DNA of 64,000 nt from Pseudobutyrivibrio ruminis AD2017 (GTDB lineage: Bacteria; Bacillota; Clostridia; Lachnospirales; Lachnospiraceae): positions 248,001 to 312,000 of the forward strand of contig NZ_AUJQ01000003.1 of assembly GCF_000424305.1 (NCBI RefSeq). The letters run 5' to 3'. Made by a program: the position numbers and the translations under genes. A model generated the notes under the pieces. The model was not told where the DNA came from and ran no database searches. It saw only the letters and a program-made list of their open reading frames with translations. Within the stretch, counting starts at the first letter, position 1; every line of letters starts with the position of its first letter. Below are positions 1-7,465 of the stretch, piece after piece.

Positions 1-221
1 TGTATGGCGGCGTTCCACCTTACGGTGAAACATTAAGCTATGTGGAAAACGTAAAAGCGATAATGCAAAGAGGTGCAAATGTACCTTATACTAACTACAT
101 TTCGCGTAACGCTTCCAAAGCAGAAATCGAAGCTGATTTGAAACTGCTGCTTAAGGATTTGCCTGATACAGAAGAGTATGCTGAACTTAGAAACACACTA
201 GCGGAGATTAATTATTTATGA
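1..221 (+). CDS. C-terminal end of a lytic transglycosylase-like protein (start outside window)
   Basis: The reading frame is open from base 3 to a TGA at 219-221, giving about 72 residues. The fragment begins YGGVPPYGETLSYVENV, which matches the end of the SLT/lysozyme-like fold of soluble lytic transglycosylases (the usual pattern is YGGIPPYxETxxYV). These enzymes cleave peptidoglycan glycan strands. The last 50 residues are a charged tail outside that fold. The stop overlaps the lysA start (ATGA), so the two genes are probably translated together. The catalytic glutamate lies outside the window, so the family call rests on this one motif. Confidence 0.6.
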   Translation, partial: YGGVPPYGETLSYVENVKAIMQRGANVPYTNYISRNASKAEIEADLKLLLKDLPDTEEYAELRNTLAEINYL

Positions 222-1486
222 AAACCCCATTTGTTACAAAGAATCAAATCGAAGAAATTACAAAAACTATCCCAACTCCATTTAACATTTATGATGAGAA
301 GGGAATCAGAGAAAACGCAAGGGCTGTAAACAAGGCTTTCAGCTGGAACAAAGGATTCAAGGAATATTTTGCAGTAAAAGCTAATCCTAATCCCTTCTTA
401 CTTAAAATCTTACAGGAAGAGGGCTGTGGTGTTGACTGCGCTTCTTATGTAGAGCTTGCATTATCAGACGAGCTTGGGTTCAAGAAGGATGACATCATGT
501 TCTCATCTAATGACACACCTGCAAGCGAATTCAAATATGCAGATGATTTAGGTGTAATCGTAAATCTAGATGATTTCACACATATTGATTTTTATGAAAA
601 GGCTGTAGGACATTTCCCTAAAAAGATGTGCTGTCGCTTTAACCCAGGTGGAGTATATGAGCTTTCAAACGGAATCATGGACAATCCTGGAGACAGCAAA
701 TACGGTATGACTAAGGACCAGCTTTTTGAGGCATATCAGGTTCTTAAAAGCAAGGGCGTGGAGGAATTCGGAATCCATGCATTCCTAGTTTCAAACACAG
801 TTACTAACGACTATTATCCAACACTTGCAAAGACATTGTTTGAGCTCATTGTAGAGCTGAAGGAAAAGACTGGAATTGCTATTTCATTCGTTAATCTTTC
901 GGGTGGTGTTGGTATTGCATATCGCCCTGATCAGAAGGCTAACGATATCGCTGTTATTGGCGAAGGAGTTCATAAGGCATTCGATGAAATCTTAGTTCCA
1001 GCAGGACTTGGTGATGTTGCTATCCTTACAGAAATGGGCCGCTTTATGACTGGCCCTTACGGTGGACTTGTTACAACAGCCATCCACGAAAAGCACACCT
1101 ACAAGGAATACATCGGTGTTGACGCCTGCGCTGTTGATTTGATGCGTCCAGCTGTATATGGTTCATATCATCACGTTACAGTTTTAGGCAAGGAAGGGGC
1201 ACCTGAAGACCACGTATATGATGTGGTAGGTTCTCTTTGCGAAAACTGCGATAAGTTCGCCGTAGACAGACAGCTTCCTAAGATAGAAGATGGTGATATC
1301 CTGTTTATCCACGACACCGGTGCTCACGGATATTCAATGGGCTACAACTACAACGGCAAGCTTAAAAGCGCCGAGGTTTTACTTAAGGAAGACGGCTCAT
1401 TTAAGCTAATCAGACGTCCAGAAACAATCAAGGATTATCTTGCTACTTTTGATAATTTAGGTATCGTCGACGGACTGTTAAAATAA
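218..1486 (+). CDS. lysA: Diaminopimelate decarboxylase
   Basis: A 422-residue PLP enzyme that decarboxylates meso-diaminopimelate to L-lysine, the last step of lysine synthesis. The fold-III PLP barrel starts with FAVKANPNP, where K54 is the expected Schiff-base lysine, followed by GCGVDCASYVEL. The glycine-rich loop LSGGVGIAY and the C-terminal LCENCD and HDTGAHGYSMGYNYNG segments fit the substrate and PLP-phosphate sites. Length is normal for the family. The start overlaps the upstream stop by ATGA. The gene ends 73 bases before tRNA-Leu. A carboxynorspermidine decarboxylase is the main alternative, but the C-terminal motifs favour LysA. Confidence 0.9.
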   Translation: MKTPFVTKNQIEEITKTIPTPFNIYDEKGIRENARAVNKAFSWNKGFKEYFAVKANPNPFLLKILQEEGCGVDCASYVELALSDELGFKKDDIMFSSNDTPASEFKYADDLGVIVNLDDFTHIDFYEKAVGHFPKKMCCRFNPGGVYELSNGIMDNPGDSKYGMTKDQLFEAYQVLKSKGVEEFGIHAFLVSNTVTNDYYPTLAKTLFELIVELKEKTGIAISFVNLSGGVGIAYRPDQKANDIAVIGEGVHKAFDEILVPAGLGDVAILTEMGRFMTGPYGGLVTTAIHEKHTYKEYIGVDACAVDLMRPAVYGSYHHVTVLGKEGAPEDHVYDVVGSLCENCDKFAVDRQLPKIEDGDILFIHDTGAHGYSMGYNYNGKLKSAEVLLKEDGSFKLIRRPETIKDYLATFDNLGIVDGLLK

Positions 1487-1519
1487 ATAATTTTTTGGGA
1501 AAAATAATCCCAAATCGTA

Positions 1520-1549
1520 TTGAAAACGCAGACAAGATTTAGTATACTA
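1520..1549 (+). promoter_or_regulatory. Promoter of tRNA-Leu
   Basis: A TTGAAA -35-like box and a TATACT -10 box lie directly upstream of the mature tRNA start at 1560, at the distance expected for a short leader. Confidence 0.6.
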
Positions 1550-1559
1550 GTCTGCGGAC

Positions 1560-1643
1560 GCCGGCTTGTCGGAATTGGCAGACGAGGCAGACTCAAAATC
1601 TGTTGGTGGCAACATCGTGCGGGTTCAAGTCCCGCAGCCGGCA
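1560..1643 (+). tRNA. tRNA-Leu (anticodon CAA)
   Basis: The acceptor stem GCCGGCT/AGCCGGC closes the molecule, with discriminator A at 1643 and no encoded CCA. The anticodon arm has loop CTCAAAA, giving anticodon CAA. A long variable arm (GTTGGTGGCAAC region) marks a class II tRNA, and the T arm is CGGGTTCAAGTCCCG. Bases 1622-1643 are part of a 29-bp repeat found again at 8864-8892, so this gene is the attachment site of the following island. Confidence 0.95.
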
Positions 1644-1650
1644 TAATAAT
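1622..1650 (+). repeat. Left attachment site (tRNA-Leu 3' end, direct repeat copy 1)
   Basis: 29 bases running from the T arm through the tRNA end and into ATAATAAT are identical to 8864-8892. Duplication of a tRNA 3' end at both ends of a segment is the usual scar of site-specific integration by a tyrosine recombinase. The intact tRNA is on this side. Confidence 0.85.
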
Positions 1651-1680
1651 ACCTCTAGCATGAGCTAGAGGTATTTCCTT
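1649..1680 (+). terminator. Terminator after tRNA-Leu
   Basis: Perfect 11-bp stem ATACCTCTAGC/GCTAGAGGTAT with loop ATGA, followed by a T-rich stretch. If the element supplied this side, this terminator came with it and the original one is at 8906-8940. Confidence 0.8.
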
Positions 1681-1685
1681 TTATT

Positions 1686-1714
1686 TTGACATTTTCACAT
1701 AAACATGTTAATCT
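1686..1714 (+). promoter_or_regulatory. Promoter of the putative antitoxin RNA
   Basis: TTGACA (1686-1691), a 17-bp spacer and TAATCT (1709-1714). No protein-coding gene follows on this strand before the terminator at 1760-1795, so it should make a short RNA starting near 1721. Confidence 0.65.
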
Positions 1715-1720
1715 ATAACC

Positions 1721-1795
1721 AGCTAGAAAAGTGATTATTTTCAAGTTGTACAAAAACAAAACCCTAGGGAGTTGCCGCTCTCTAGGGTTTTTTCT
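1721..1795 (+). ncRNA. Putative type I antitoxin RNA (RNA II-like)
   Basis: A transcript of about 75 nt is predicted from a good promoter to the hairpin terminator. It contains TAGAAAAGTGATTATT (1724-1739) and TTGTACA (1746-1752). The same strings occur in the same order at 1896-1911 and 1921-1927, inside the 5' coding part and translation start of the small convergent gene at 1824-1919. Because that gene is read from the other strand, these repeats make the two RNAs complementary. This is the geometry of the enterococcal par RNA I/RNA II locus. Function is inferred from layout only. Confidence 0.55.
1760..1795. terminator. Shared bidirectional terminator of the toxin-antitoxin pair
   Basis: A 12-bp stem AACCCTAGGGAG/CTCTCTAGGGTT (one G-T pair) with a 6-base loop. 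Six Ts follow on the plus strand and a TTTTGTTTTTG run follows on the minus strand, so it can stop both converging transcripts. Confidence 0.8.
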
Positions 1796-1823
1796 CGTTT
1801 TAAACGGTTGAGCATCCGCTAGG

Positions 1824-1919
1824 CTAATTGTCGCTACCATCTCCATCTAGCCATTTGCAAATGTAGTAGCCGACTACAGATGCTGCGACAGAGATTAGAA
1901 AAGTGATTATTATGTCCAA
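1824..1919 (-). CDS. Small membrane peptide, putative Fst/par-like type I toxin
   Basis: A 31-codon frame that starts with TTG eight bases after a perfect GGAGG. It begins MDIIITFLISVAASVVGYYI, a single hydrophobic segment of about 20 residues, followed by CKWLDG and an acidic end. This build (one membrane span plus a short polar tail) is that of Fst-type and related membrane toxins. A TATAAT-type -10 box lies at 1970-1975. The gene ends before the shared terminator and faces a putative antisense RNA that carries copies of its start region. It sits just inside the island end, where a stabilising module would be expected. A plain small membrane protein remains possible. Confidence 0.6.
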   Translation of the reverse strand: MDIIITFLISVAASVVGYYICKWLDGDGSDN

Positions 1920-2029
1920 ATTGTACACCTCCTTTCTGCTGTCAGAATGGAGTTGCGACAACGTCAGCGATTATATCATCAATCTTACAAATTCTCTATA
2001 ACTATTCTCTATTCGCTTGATAAATACAA

Positions 2030-2080
2030 TTCACATCAACTTACATTCATTTCACAACAAAAAAACTGCGTTTCACGCAA
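2030..2080 (+). promoter_or_regulatory. Triple LytTR-type direct repeat upstream of the regulator operon
   Basis: Three 9-mers, TTCACATCA (2030-2038), TTCACAACA (2051-2059) and TTCACGCAA (2072-2080), repeat every 21 bp, i.e. two helical turns. LytTR-domain regulators such as AgrA bind paired 9-bp repeats separated by 12 bp. A TATAAT box follows at 2111-2116. Together this suggests autoregulation by the LytTR protein encoded next. Confidence 0.65.
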
Positions 2081-2141
2081 TAGGCAAGGTATATATATCG
2101 TAAAATCAGTTATAATATTCGTATATACGGTGGGGGTGGAA

Positions 2142-2858
2142 ATGAAAATTGCAATATGTGATGATGAAAAATATATAAGAGATTTCATAGCAAAAAGCAT
2201 TTCTGATGAGATTACAGATGCCATTGTTAAATGCTATGAATCTGCTGAGGACTTATTGGAAGCAGCATATAATCCTGACATTCTGTTTCTAGATATACAG
2301 ATGCCTGGAATTGATGGCATGGAGCTTGCTAAGCAAGTCCGCGCTAATGGAAGTGATGCAGTGATTATCTTTGTTACTGCTTTGGAGGAATATGTTTTTA
2401 ATGCCTTCGATGTGAGAGCTTTTAATTATCTTGTTAAACCCATTGATAAAAATAAGTTAAACGAGGTGTTGCATGCAGCCGTTGAAGAAATAAAACATAG
2501 ACAAACTAGAGTAACGCCAGTAGTGCCTGATAATAAGTCATTTATAATCAAAGCCAATGGATTAAGCCGAAGTGTTTCTATATCAGAAATTGCATTTGCT
2601 GAGGTATTTAACCGTAGAATTGTGCTTCACATGAGGGATAATGATGAGATTGAATACTATGGACGAATGACAGATTTAGAGAATACTGTTGGAAATGATT
2701 TTTTTAGGGTTCATCGGGCATATCTGATTAATCTTTCAGCAATTCAATCTTATAATTCCAAAATCGTAAAAGTGGCTGGCGAAGAAATCCCTGTTGCCCG
2801 AGGCAAGTATCAAGATTTGGTAAGAGCTTATTTATCATTTAATACAAGAGGATTGTGA
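2142..2858 (+). CDS. LytTR-family response regulator (AgrA-like)
   Basis: 238 residues from the ATG at 2142, which has a GGGGTGG ribosome site. The longer open frame upstream runs through the promoter and the repeats. The receiver domain shows CDDE near residue 6, the phospho-acceptor D51 in FLDIQMPGIDG, and the conserved Thr and Lys in FVTA and VKPI. From about residue 125 a LytTR DNA-binding domain follows (FIIKANG, FFRVHRAYLINL). Its stop overlaps the kinase start. It is expected to bind the 21-bp-phased repeats at 2030-2080 and 4298-4327. Partner and target assignments are inference from position. Confidence 0.9.
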   Translation: MKIAICDDEKYIRDFIAKSISDEITDAIVKCYESAEDLLEAAYNPDILFLDIQMPGIDGMELAKQVRANGSDAVIIFVTALEEYVFNAFDVRAFNYLVKPIDKNKLNEVLHAAVEEIKHRQTRVTPVVPDNKSFIIKANGLSRSVSISEIAFAEVFNRRIVLHMRDNDEIEYYGRMTDLENTVGNDFFRVHRAYLINLSAIQSYNSKIVKVAGEEIPVARGKYQDLVRAYLSFNTRGL

Positions 2859-4246
2859 TGATGGTGTCTGATGCATTCTTTAATTATTTTATGAATACTG
2901 TAATTGAGATATATTGCATAATTACTTCTGTGTTATTTATATATTGGCTCAGGCCGTTTGTAAAAAATATGAAGTCAGTTTATTATGCAGTAGTTTTCGA
3001 ATGGACTACAGACTGTATACTAAGGCATGTTGATGTCCAAAATGGAATAAGACTGACAATCTCGATTTTTTCATTGTTTTTTGTTGGCGTGATTCTTTTC
3101 TATTTAGATGAAAAAAGAAATCTTATGCAGAAAATATTTCTATGTGTTAGCTTTTTTATCATTAGATGGTTAAGCTTGGAAATATTCACTGAGCTTGGTT
3201 TTTATGAAAGGGATTTTGTTTTTAACTTTAAATTATTTAGAGAAAGCATCCCTGCAATTGTAGCTGAATATGTTGTATCAACGATTGTCGAGTATGGATT
3301 AGCTTTATTGCTACTCTTCTTCTCTATCAAGCTGCTTCTAAAAACATATAAAAATAAGCAAGAAGACCTATCTTGGAAGGAACTGATTATGTTATTAATT
3401 CCATGTATAAGCATCTTCCTTGCTACACGAATTATTTATTCGTACTATATGCTATGGTTTGATGGCATTGAAAACGGAAGCATCAAGGCTAATATTCCAG
3501 GCAATATGTATCGCATACTGTTTTGCATAATGGCTTATTTGACGCTTTGTGTTACACTTTACTTTTATCAGAGCATAAAGGCTAACAAGGAAATAGAATA
3601 TGCTAATCGTGTGTTGGCTAAACAGATCGAAGATAGCAAAAAGTATGTAGGTCAAATTGAGACTGTATATCAACAGATGAGAGCCTTACGTCATGATACA
3701 GGCAATCATATGGCTGTAATGAAAGGTCTTTTGGAGACAGAAAAGTATCAGGAACTAAGGGATTATCTTGGTAATTGGGAAGAGACATATAAGAATATAG
3801 TTCCATCAGCTAAAACTGGAAATGCCGTAACTGATATTGCAATATCAGAGTTTGTAGATAGGTTTGCTGATAATGGCATAACACTAAAGACATCCTTAAA
3901 ATATCCAAGTAATGTAGCCGTTAATCCATTTGAAATGTGTGTGGTTCTTACAAATGCCATACAAAATGCCTATGAAGCCTCACTTAGTGTTAATGAGCCA
4001 TATGTAGAGATAACATCTGTTGAACGAGAAAATGTTTACATTATTAGCATTAAGAATAAGTCTGATAAAAAGGCTCAGATTGATGAAGAAGGTATTCCTA
4101 TTTCAATAAAGAATGACGATGGCCATGGATTTGGTGTACGTAACATAAGGGAGATCGCCAGAAAATACAATGGTGATATTGAAATTAAGCAATTCAGTGA
4201 AAATGATGGGTTATGGTTTGTGCTCAACATAATGTTTGTTGGATAA
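2858..4246 (+). CDS. GHKL sensor histidine kinase (AgrC-like)
   Basis: 462 residues from the ATG that overlaps the regulator stop by one base (TGATG). A GTG three bases earlier is possible. The N-terminal 230 residues hold about six to seven hydrophobic membrane spans. A linker then carries the phospho-acceptor box RALRHDTGNHMAVMKG, followed by an HATPase domain with N-box VVLTNAIQNAYEAS and G-box GHGFGVRNIREIARKYNG. This is the layout of AgrC-type quorum-sensing kinases. No agrB- or agrD-like gene is seen nearby, so the signal is unknown and may be made elsewhere or by the host. Confidence 0.88.
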   Translation: MMVSDAFFNYFMNTVIEIYCIITSVLFIYWLRPFVKNMKSVYYAVVFEWTTDCILRHVDVQNGIRLTISIFSLFFVGVILFYLDEKRNLMQKIFLCVSFFIIRWLSLEIFTELGFYERDFVFNFKLFRESIPAIVAEYVVSTIVEYGLALLLLFFSIKLLLKTYKNKQEDLSWKELIMLLIPCISIFLATRIIYSYYMLWFDGIENGSIKANIPGNMYRILFCIMAYLTLCVTLYFYQSIKANKEIEYANRVLAKQIEDSKKYVGQIETVYQQMRALRHDTGNHMAVMKGLLETEKYQELRDYLGNWEETYKNIVPSAKTGNAVTDIAISEFVDRFADNGITLKTSLKYPSNVAVNPFEMCVVLTNAIQNAYEASLSVNEPYVEITSVERENVYIISIKNKSDKKAQIDEEGIPISIKNDDGHGFGVRNIREIARKYNGDIEIKQFSENDGLWFVLNIMFVG

Positions 4247-4260
4247 GAATATAGAATGGT

Positions 4261-4290
4261 GCCTGCTGCAGAAATGCAGCAGGCTTTTTT
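4261..4290 (+). terminator. Terminator after the two-component operon
   Basis: GCCTGCTGCA/TGCAGCAGGC stem with a short loop followed by TTTTTT. Confidence 0.85.
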
Positions 4291-4297
4291 AGTGCTA

Positions 4298-4368
4298 TTC
4301 ACATCATATTAGATGCAGTCCACATCAAATGGGTTTAGATTGAAAAATTCATAGTCGATAGCGATTAT
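4298..4368 (+). promoter_or_regulatory. LytTR-type operator and promoter of the four-gene operon
   Basis: TTCACATCA (4298-4306) and TCCACATCA (4319-4327) repeat at 21-bp spacing, matching the repeats before the regulator genes. TTGAAA (4340-4345) and GATTAT (4363-4368) with a 17-bp spacer follow, so the repeats sit just upstream of the -35 box, the usual place for an activator of this class. Confidence 0.65.
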
Positions 4369-4434
4369 AGAAAGCTATAAGTATCAGTTTTTATAAGAAA
4401 AGGATTTCGAATCTATACCAAGGAGGGTTAACGT

Positions 4435-5190
4435 ATGGGGACAGTTTCTATGAATATCAATATGAATAGTATAAGTGAACTACATAAATCCAGAACAACA
4501 TTTCAGATAAACCAGAATCAACAGATGGATTCATATAGTAAAAGCCTTCAAGAGCAGATAAATAATGCCAATGAACAGCTTCAATCTCTTGGCGATGATA
4601 AAGAAATGTCCATAGATGAAAAAATGAAAAAACGTCAAGAAATTCAAAAGCAAATAACTGATTTGCAAAATCAATTACGCCAACATCAAATTGAACAGAA
4701 GAAAGAAAACAGACAGAGCAAAGGTTCGTCTATGGAGGATATGCTTGGAGGCAAACAAACAGCTAAATCATCTAAAGCAGCAAAAGGAATTTCTACAGCT
4801 AGTATGAAAGCTCTTATATCAGCAGATAGTGCTATAAATCAAGTTGAAGCAGGTGGCGCTGTTAAGGCCAATCTGAAAGGCGAAGCAGGCATTCTTGAAA
4901 CAGAAATCAAACTAGATTCTGCCAGAGGCAAAGATGTAGAAAAGAAACAGGAACAACTTGTTGATATTGAATCTAGAAATAGGGATGTAGAATCAGCTCA
5001 GCTGGAAGTATTAAATCGAGCAGATAAAGAATTAGATAAGGCTGCTGAAAATAATAATGATGAAATTGCAGATAAATCAACTAATTCAAATAAAGAACAG
5101 CCTGAAGCTACTGTAGACAACTCAATTCCAGAGGGAGTTGAGATTAATCCAGATAACCCTGTTGGTAATAATATTGATGAGTTGTTGTAA
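4435..5190 (+). CDS. FlxA-like coiled-coil protein
   Basis: 251 residues, no signal peptide and no membrane span, with a strong AAGGAGG site. Residues 30-90 form a Gln/Lys/Glu-rich coiled coil with the phrase DKEMSIDEKMKKRQEIQKQ, typical of the FlxA-like family. Residues 90-200 are alanine- and lysine-rich helix, and the tail is acidic and low in complexity. FlxA is a flagellum-coregulated protein of unknown role in E. coli. First of four co-directional genes behind a LytTR operator. No enzymatic motif is visible. The family call is from the coiled-coil motif only. Confidence 0.6.
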   Translation: MGTVSMNINMNSISELHKSRTTFQINQNQQMDSYSKSLQEQINNANEQLQSLGDDKEMSIDEKMKKRQEIQKQITDLQNQLRQHQIEQKKENRQSKGSSMEDMLGGKQTAKSSKAAKGISTASMKALISADSAINQVEAGGAVKANLKGEAGILETEIKLDSARGKDVEKKQEQLVDIESRNRDVESAQLEVLNRADKELDKAAENNNDEIADKSTNSNKEQPEATVDNSIPEGVEINPDNPVGNNIDELL

Positions 5191-5212
5191 ATCATTCTAG
5201 GAGGATTTGCCT

Positions 5213-5788
5213 ATGAATATAAAGTTACAGGGCATAGATTTATTAGGTAATCTTGGATTAAAAAGTACGCAAGATAGATTAAATAGACAAGCAGAGAGGG
5301 ACAATAAAATAGCATTCTTTGAGCAGCAAAAAGAAAATCTGAAAAATATGAAAGCGGACACAATTGATGAAATCGCCAAAAAGCTTGCTATGTTTCATGG
5401 ATATGAGGATCAGATTGCGGCAGCAAAAATGGAATACAACAATGCTCAAATGTTTCATGTATTTGATGAGGCTCAGGAACTCGCAGAAAAGATTGCTGAG
5501 GCTGCTGAAAAGAATGAACCTAAGACTCCTGAAGAGCGTCGTGAAGATATGATTGAAGAAGCAACTGGCGTTGAGAATGACGGATTGCTTGACGAATTAA
5601 TGGATAATCTTACAGATGCAGTTGAAGAAGTTACTGAGGAAATGGTTGAAGACTTACAGCAATCATCAGAAGAGATACTATCCGAGGATGAGTTGAATCA
5701 GATGATGCTGACTGAAGAAGAGTTAGAAAAACTTGAACAGGAAAAGAGGATTCCTGTGAATTATATACCATTTGATTATCGTATTTAA
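5213..5788 (+). CDS. Acidic helical protein of unknown function, second gene of the LytTR-controlled operon
   Basis: 191 residues from the ATG at 5213, eight bases after AGGAGG. A TTG two codons earlier is too close to the site. It is soluble and almost wholly helical. Residues 25-60 are a charged coiled coil, followed by IAKKLAMFHGYEDQIAAAKMEY. The second half is very acidic (EEVTEEMVEDLQ, EEELEKLEQEK) and ends NYIPFDYRI. No known domain is recognised. It lies 22 bases after the FlxA-like gene, so the two are co-transcribed. The acidity could suit a chaperone or scaffold, but that is speculation. Confidence 0.6.
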   Translation: MNIKLQGIDLLGNLGLKSTQDRLNRQAERDNKIAFFEQQKENLKNMKADTIDEIAKKLAMFHGYEDQIAAAKMEYNNAQMFHVFDEAQELAEKIAEAAEKNEPKTPEERREDMIEEATGVENDGLLDELMDNLTDAVEEVTEEMVEDLQQSSEEILSEDELNQMMLTEEELEKLEQEKRIPVNYIPFDYRI

Positions 5789-5822
5789 AAGGATTGGGTT
5801 ATAGACAAGGAGGTCGATTATT

Positions 5823-6599
5823 ATGGCAAGGATTAGCGACTATGTATCAAATCACAAGTATTTCGACGAGAACTACAACGTGAACAATCAAAACTATTCA
5901 AATGATTTCTTAGATGGGTTAAGTGCATCAGCACCTAAAGTTTCCAGTGGATCATTTAGTCTATCCGACTATTCACTCATCAAAAGTGGAACTTACGGAA
6001 AGCTAATGAAGGCTTATTATGCACAGGACAAAGCCCAGAAAGCCAATGCCGGAAAAGACTCTTCGGCTAAGTTAACAGCAATGGCTGAAGCAGCAAGTGC
6101 TTTATCCAAATCTTCTGAAAGGCTCATGAGTGCATCCTTATGGGAACAAAAAACAATTACAGAAAAAGATGAATTAACAGGAGAAGAAAAAGCTAAATCA
6201 GATTATAACTGGTCGGATATTGAGAAGGCTTTAAATGCATTTATTGAAGACTATAACAGTACTGTTGAAGCTGCAGGTAATTCCAACACTAAAAGCGTTT
6301 TACGAAATGGTGCGTGGATGACAAAAACAACTTCCGCACATCAGAAAACTCTTAACAAAGTAGGAATATATATTGGAAAGGGAAATAAGCTTTCGTTAGA
6401 TGTGGACCAGTTAAAAAAGGCTGATATAGGAGCCCTTAAATCGCTATTCACTGGCCATAATTCATATGCTTCGCAGTTAATGAATAAGGGAAATTCAATT
6501 GCGAATGCTGCTGGTGTAAGAAGCTCTTATAACAAACAAGGACGCTATTCTAATTCTCTAAATGACTTAGTAAAAAGTAAGTATGACTTCAAAGAATAG
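5823..6599 (+). CDS. Flagellar-cap (FliD C-terminal)-like protein of unknown function
   Basis: 258 residues behind an AAGGAGG site, no signal peptide. The first 60 residues are Asn/Ser/Tyr-rich. Residues 110-240 contain ALNAFIEDYNSTVEAAG, then VLRNGAWMTKT, KVGIYIGKGNKLSLDVD and SLFTGHNSYASQLMNKG. This order resembles the C-terminal region of flagellar hook-associated protein 2, where YN..., the 'leading to k/v gi' strand and a helical end occur. It lacks the rest of FliD. Together with the FlxA-like partner this hints at a filament or flagellum-derived structure. Similarity is by eye and moderate. Confidence 0.5.
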   Translation: MARISDYVSNHKYFDENYNVNNQNYSNDFLDGLSASAPKVSSGSFSLSDYSLIKSGTYGKLMKAYYAQDKAQKANAGKDSSAKLTAMAEAASALSKSSERLMSASLWEQKTITEKDELTGEEKAKSDYNWSDIEKALNAFIEDYNSTVEAAGNSNTKSVLRNGAWMTKTTSAHQKTLNKVGIYIGKGNKLSLDVDQLKKADIGALKSLFTGHNSYASQLMNKGNSIANAAGVRSSYNKQGRYSNSLNDLVKSKYDFKE

Positions 6600-6620
6600 T
6601 TTTGTATGGAGGTATTTATT

Positions 6621-7292
6621 ATGGGTATAGATATAAATGGAATTTCGAATGTAACACCTACAGCTTTAACTTCAAATGAACCTAGTAATATTGAGAATAC
6701 AGAAACACCAGTAAGAATAAACAGTATAAATAAAAAATCGAATGATGAAGGGGTTACATACGAAAAGGGTGATAAAACTGAAACGGGTTCATACAAAATC
6801 AATAAGATGAGCAAAGAGGACCGCGCTGCCCTAGTACAACAATTAAAGGATAATATGGAAAAGCAGAAGCAGCAGATGCTTGAATTAGTTAATAAGACTA
6901 TTTCAGGACAAGTTGGAACATTTGGAAAAGCAAATGATGACAGCTTTTGGCGAATGTTAGCTGGCGGCAATTTCAAAGTTGATGCTGCCACAAAGGCCAA
7001 AGCTCAGGCTGATATTGGAGAAGATGGTTATTGGGGCGTAAAACAAACGTCACAGAGACTTTTTGATTTTGCTAGCGCATTAGCTGGTGATGATGTAGAA
7101 AAAATGCATGAAATGCAAAAGGCAATGCATAAAGGATTTGGTTTAGCAGGTAAGTCTTGGGGAAGAAAACTACCTTCTATTTGCCAACAAACCATGGATG
7201 CTGCGGATTCGCTCTTTGATAATTATTTTAAGGCGAAGGAAAGCGAATCTAAGGAAGTGATTAATGAGAATACAGTATATGTCAGCAAGTAA
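6621..7292 (+). CDS. Conserved helical protein of unknown function, last gene of the LytTR-controlled operon
   Basis: 223 residues from the ATG at 6621, eight bases after GGAGG. An earlier ATG overlaps that site. A disordered, Asn/Thr-rich head of about 60 residues is followed by a charged helix (DRAALVQQLKDNMEKQKQQM). Next comes a compact helical region with DSFWRMLAGGNFKVDAATKA, DIGEDGYWGVKQTSQRL and KGFGLAGKSWGRKLP. I recognise the FW-x-LAGGNF...DIGEDGYWGV pattern as recurring in Lachnospiraceae proteins of unknown role, but no function is known to me. A terminator follows at 7306. Confidence 0.6.
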   Translation: MGIDINGISNVTPTALTSNEPSNIENTETPVRINSINKKSNDEGVTYEKGDKTETGSYKINKMSKEDRAALVQQLKDNMEKQKQQMLELVNKTISGQVGTFGKANDDSFWRMLAGGNFKVDAATKAKAQADIGEDGYWGVKQTSQRLFDFASALAGDDVEKMHEMQKAMHKGFGLAGKSWGRKLPSICQQTMDAADSLFDNYFKAKESESKEVINENTVYVSK

Positions 7293-7305
7293 ACTGATAA
7301 TAAAA

Positions 7306-7350
7306 TAACAACGGTTTGTTCAGTATCAAAGCTGCACAAACCGTTGTTTT
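7306..7350 (+). terminator. Terminator of the four-gene operon
   Basis: Long stem AACAACGGTTTGT/ACAAACCGTTGTT around a short loop, followed by TTTT. Confidence 0.8.
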
Positions 7351-7465
7351 ATGTTAGGCAAACATCAATTGATTTCAAAAATACATAATTACAAGTAATT
7401 AATTCTGTCGTACATTTCTTTCCAGTTATCGGGGAGTCATTTTTGGTATTGTATTTCTATGTTAA

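Noticed and set aside
1947-2141. Extended N-terminus for the LytTR regulator
   Set aside because: It would translate the promoter and the three regulatory repeats; the ATG at 2142 starts the canonical receiver domain.
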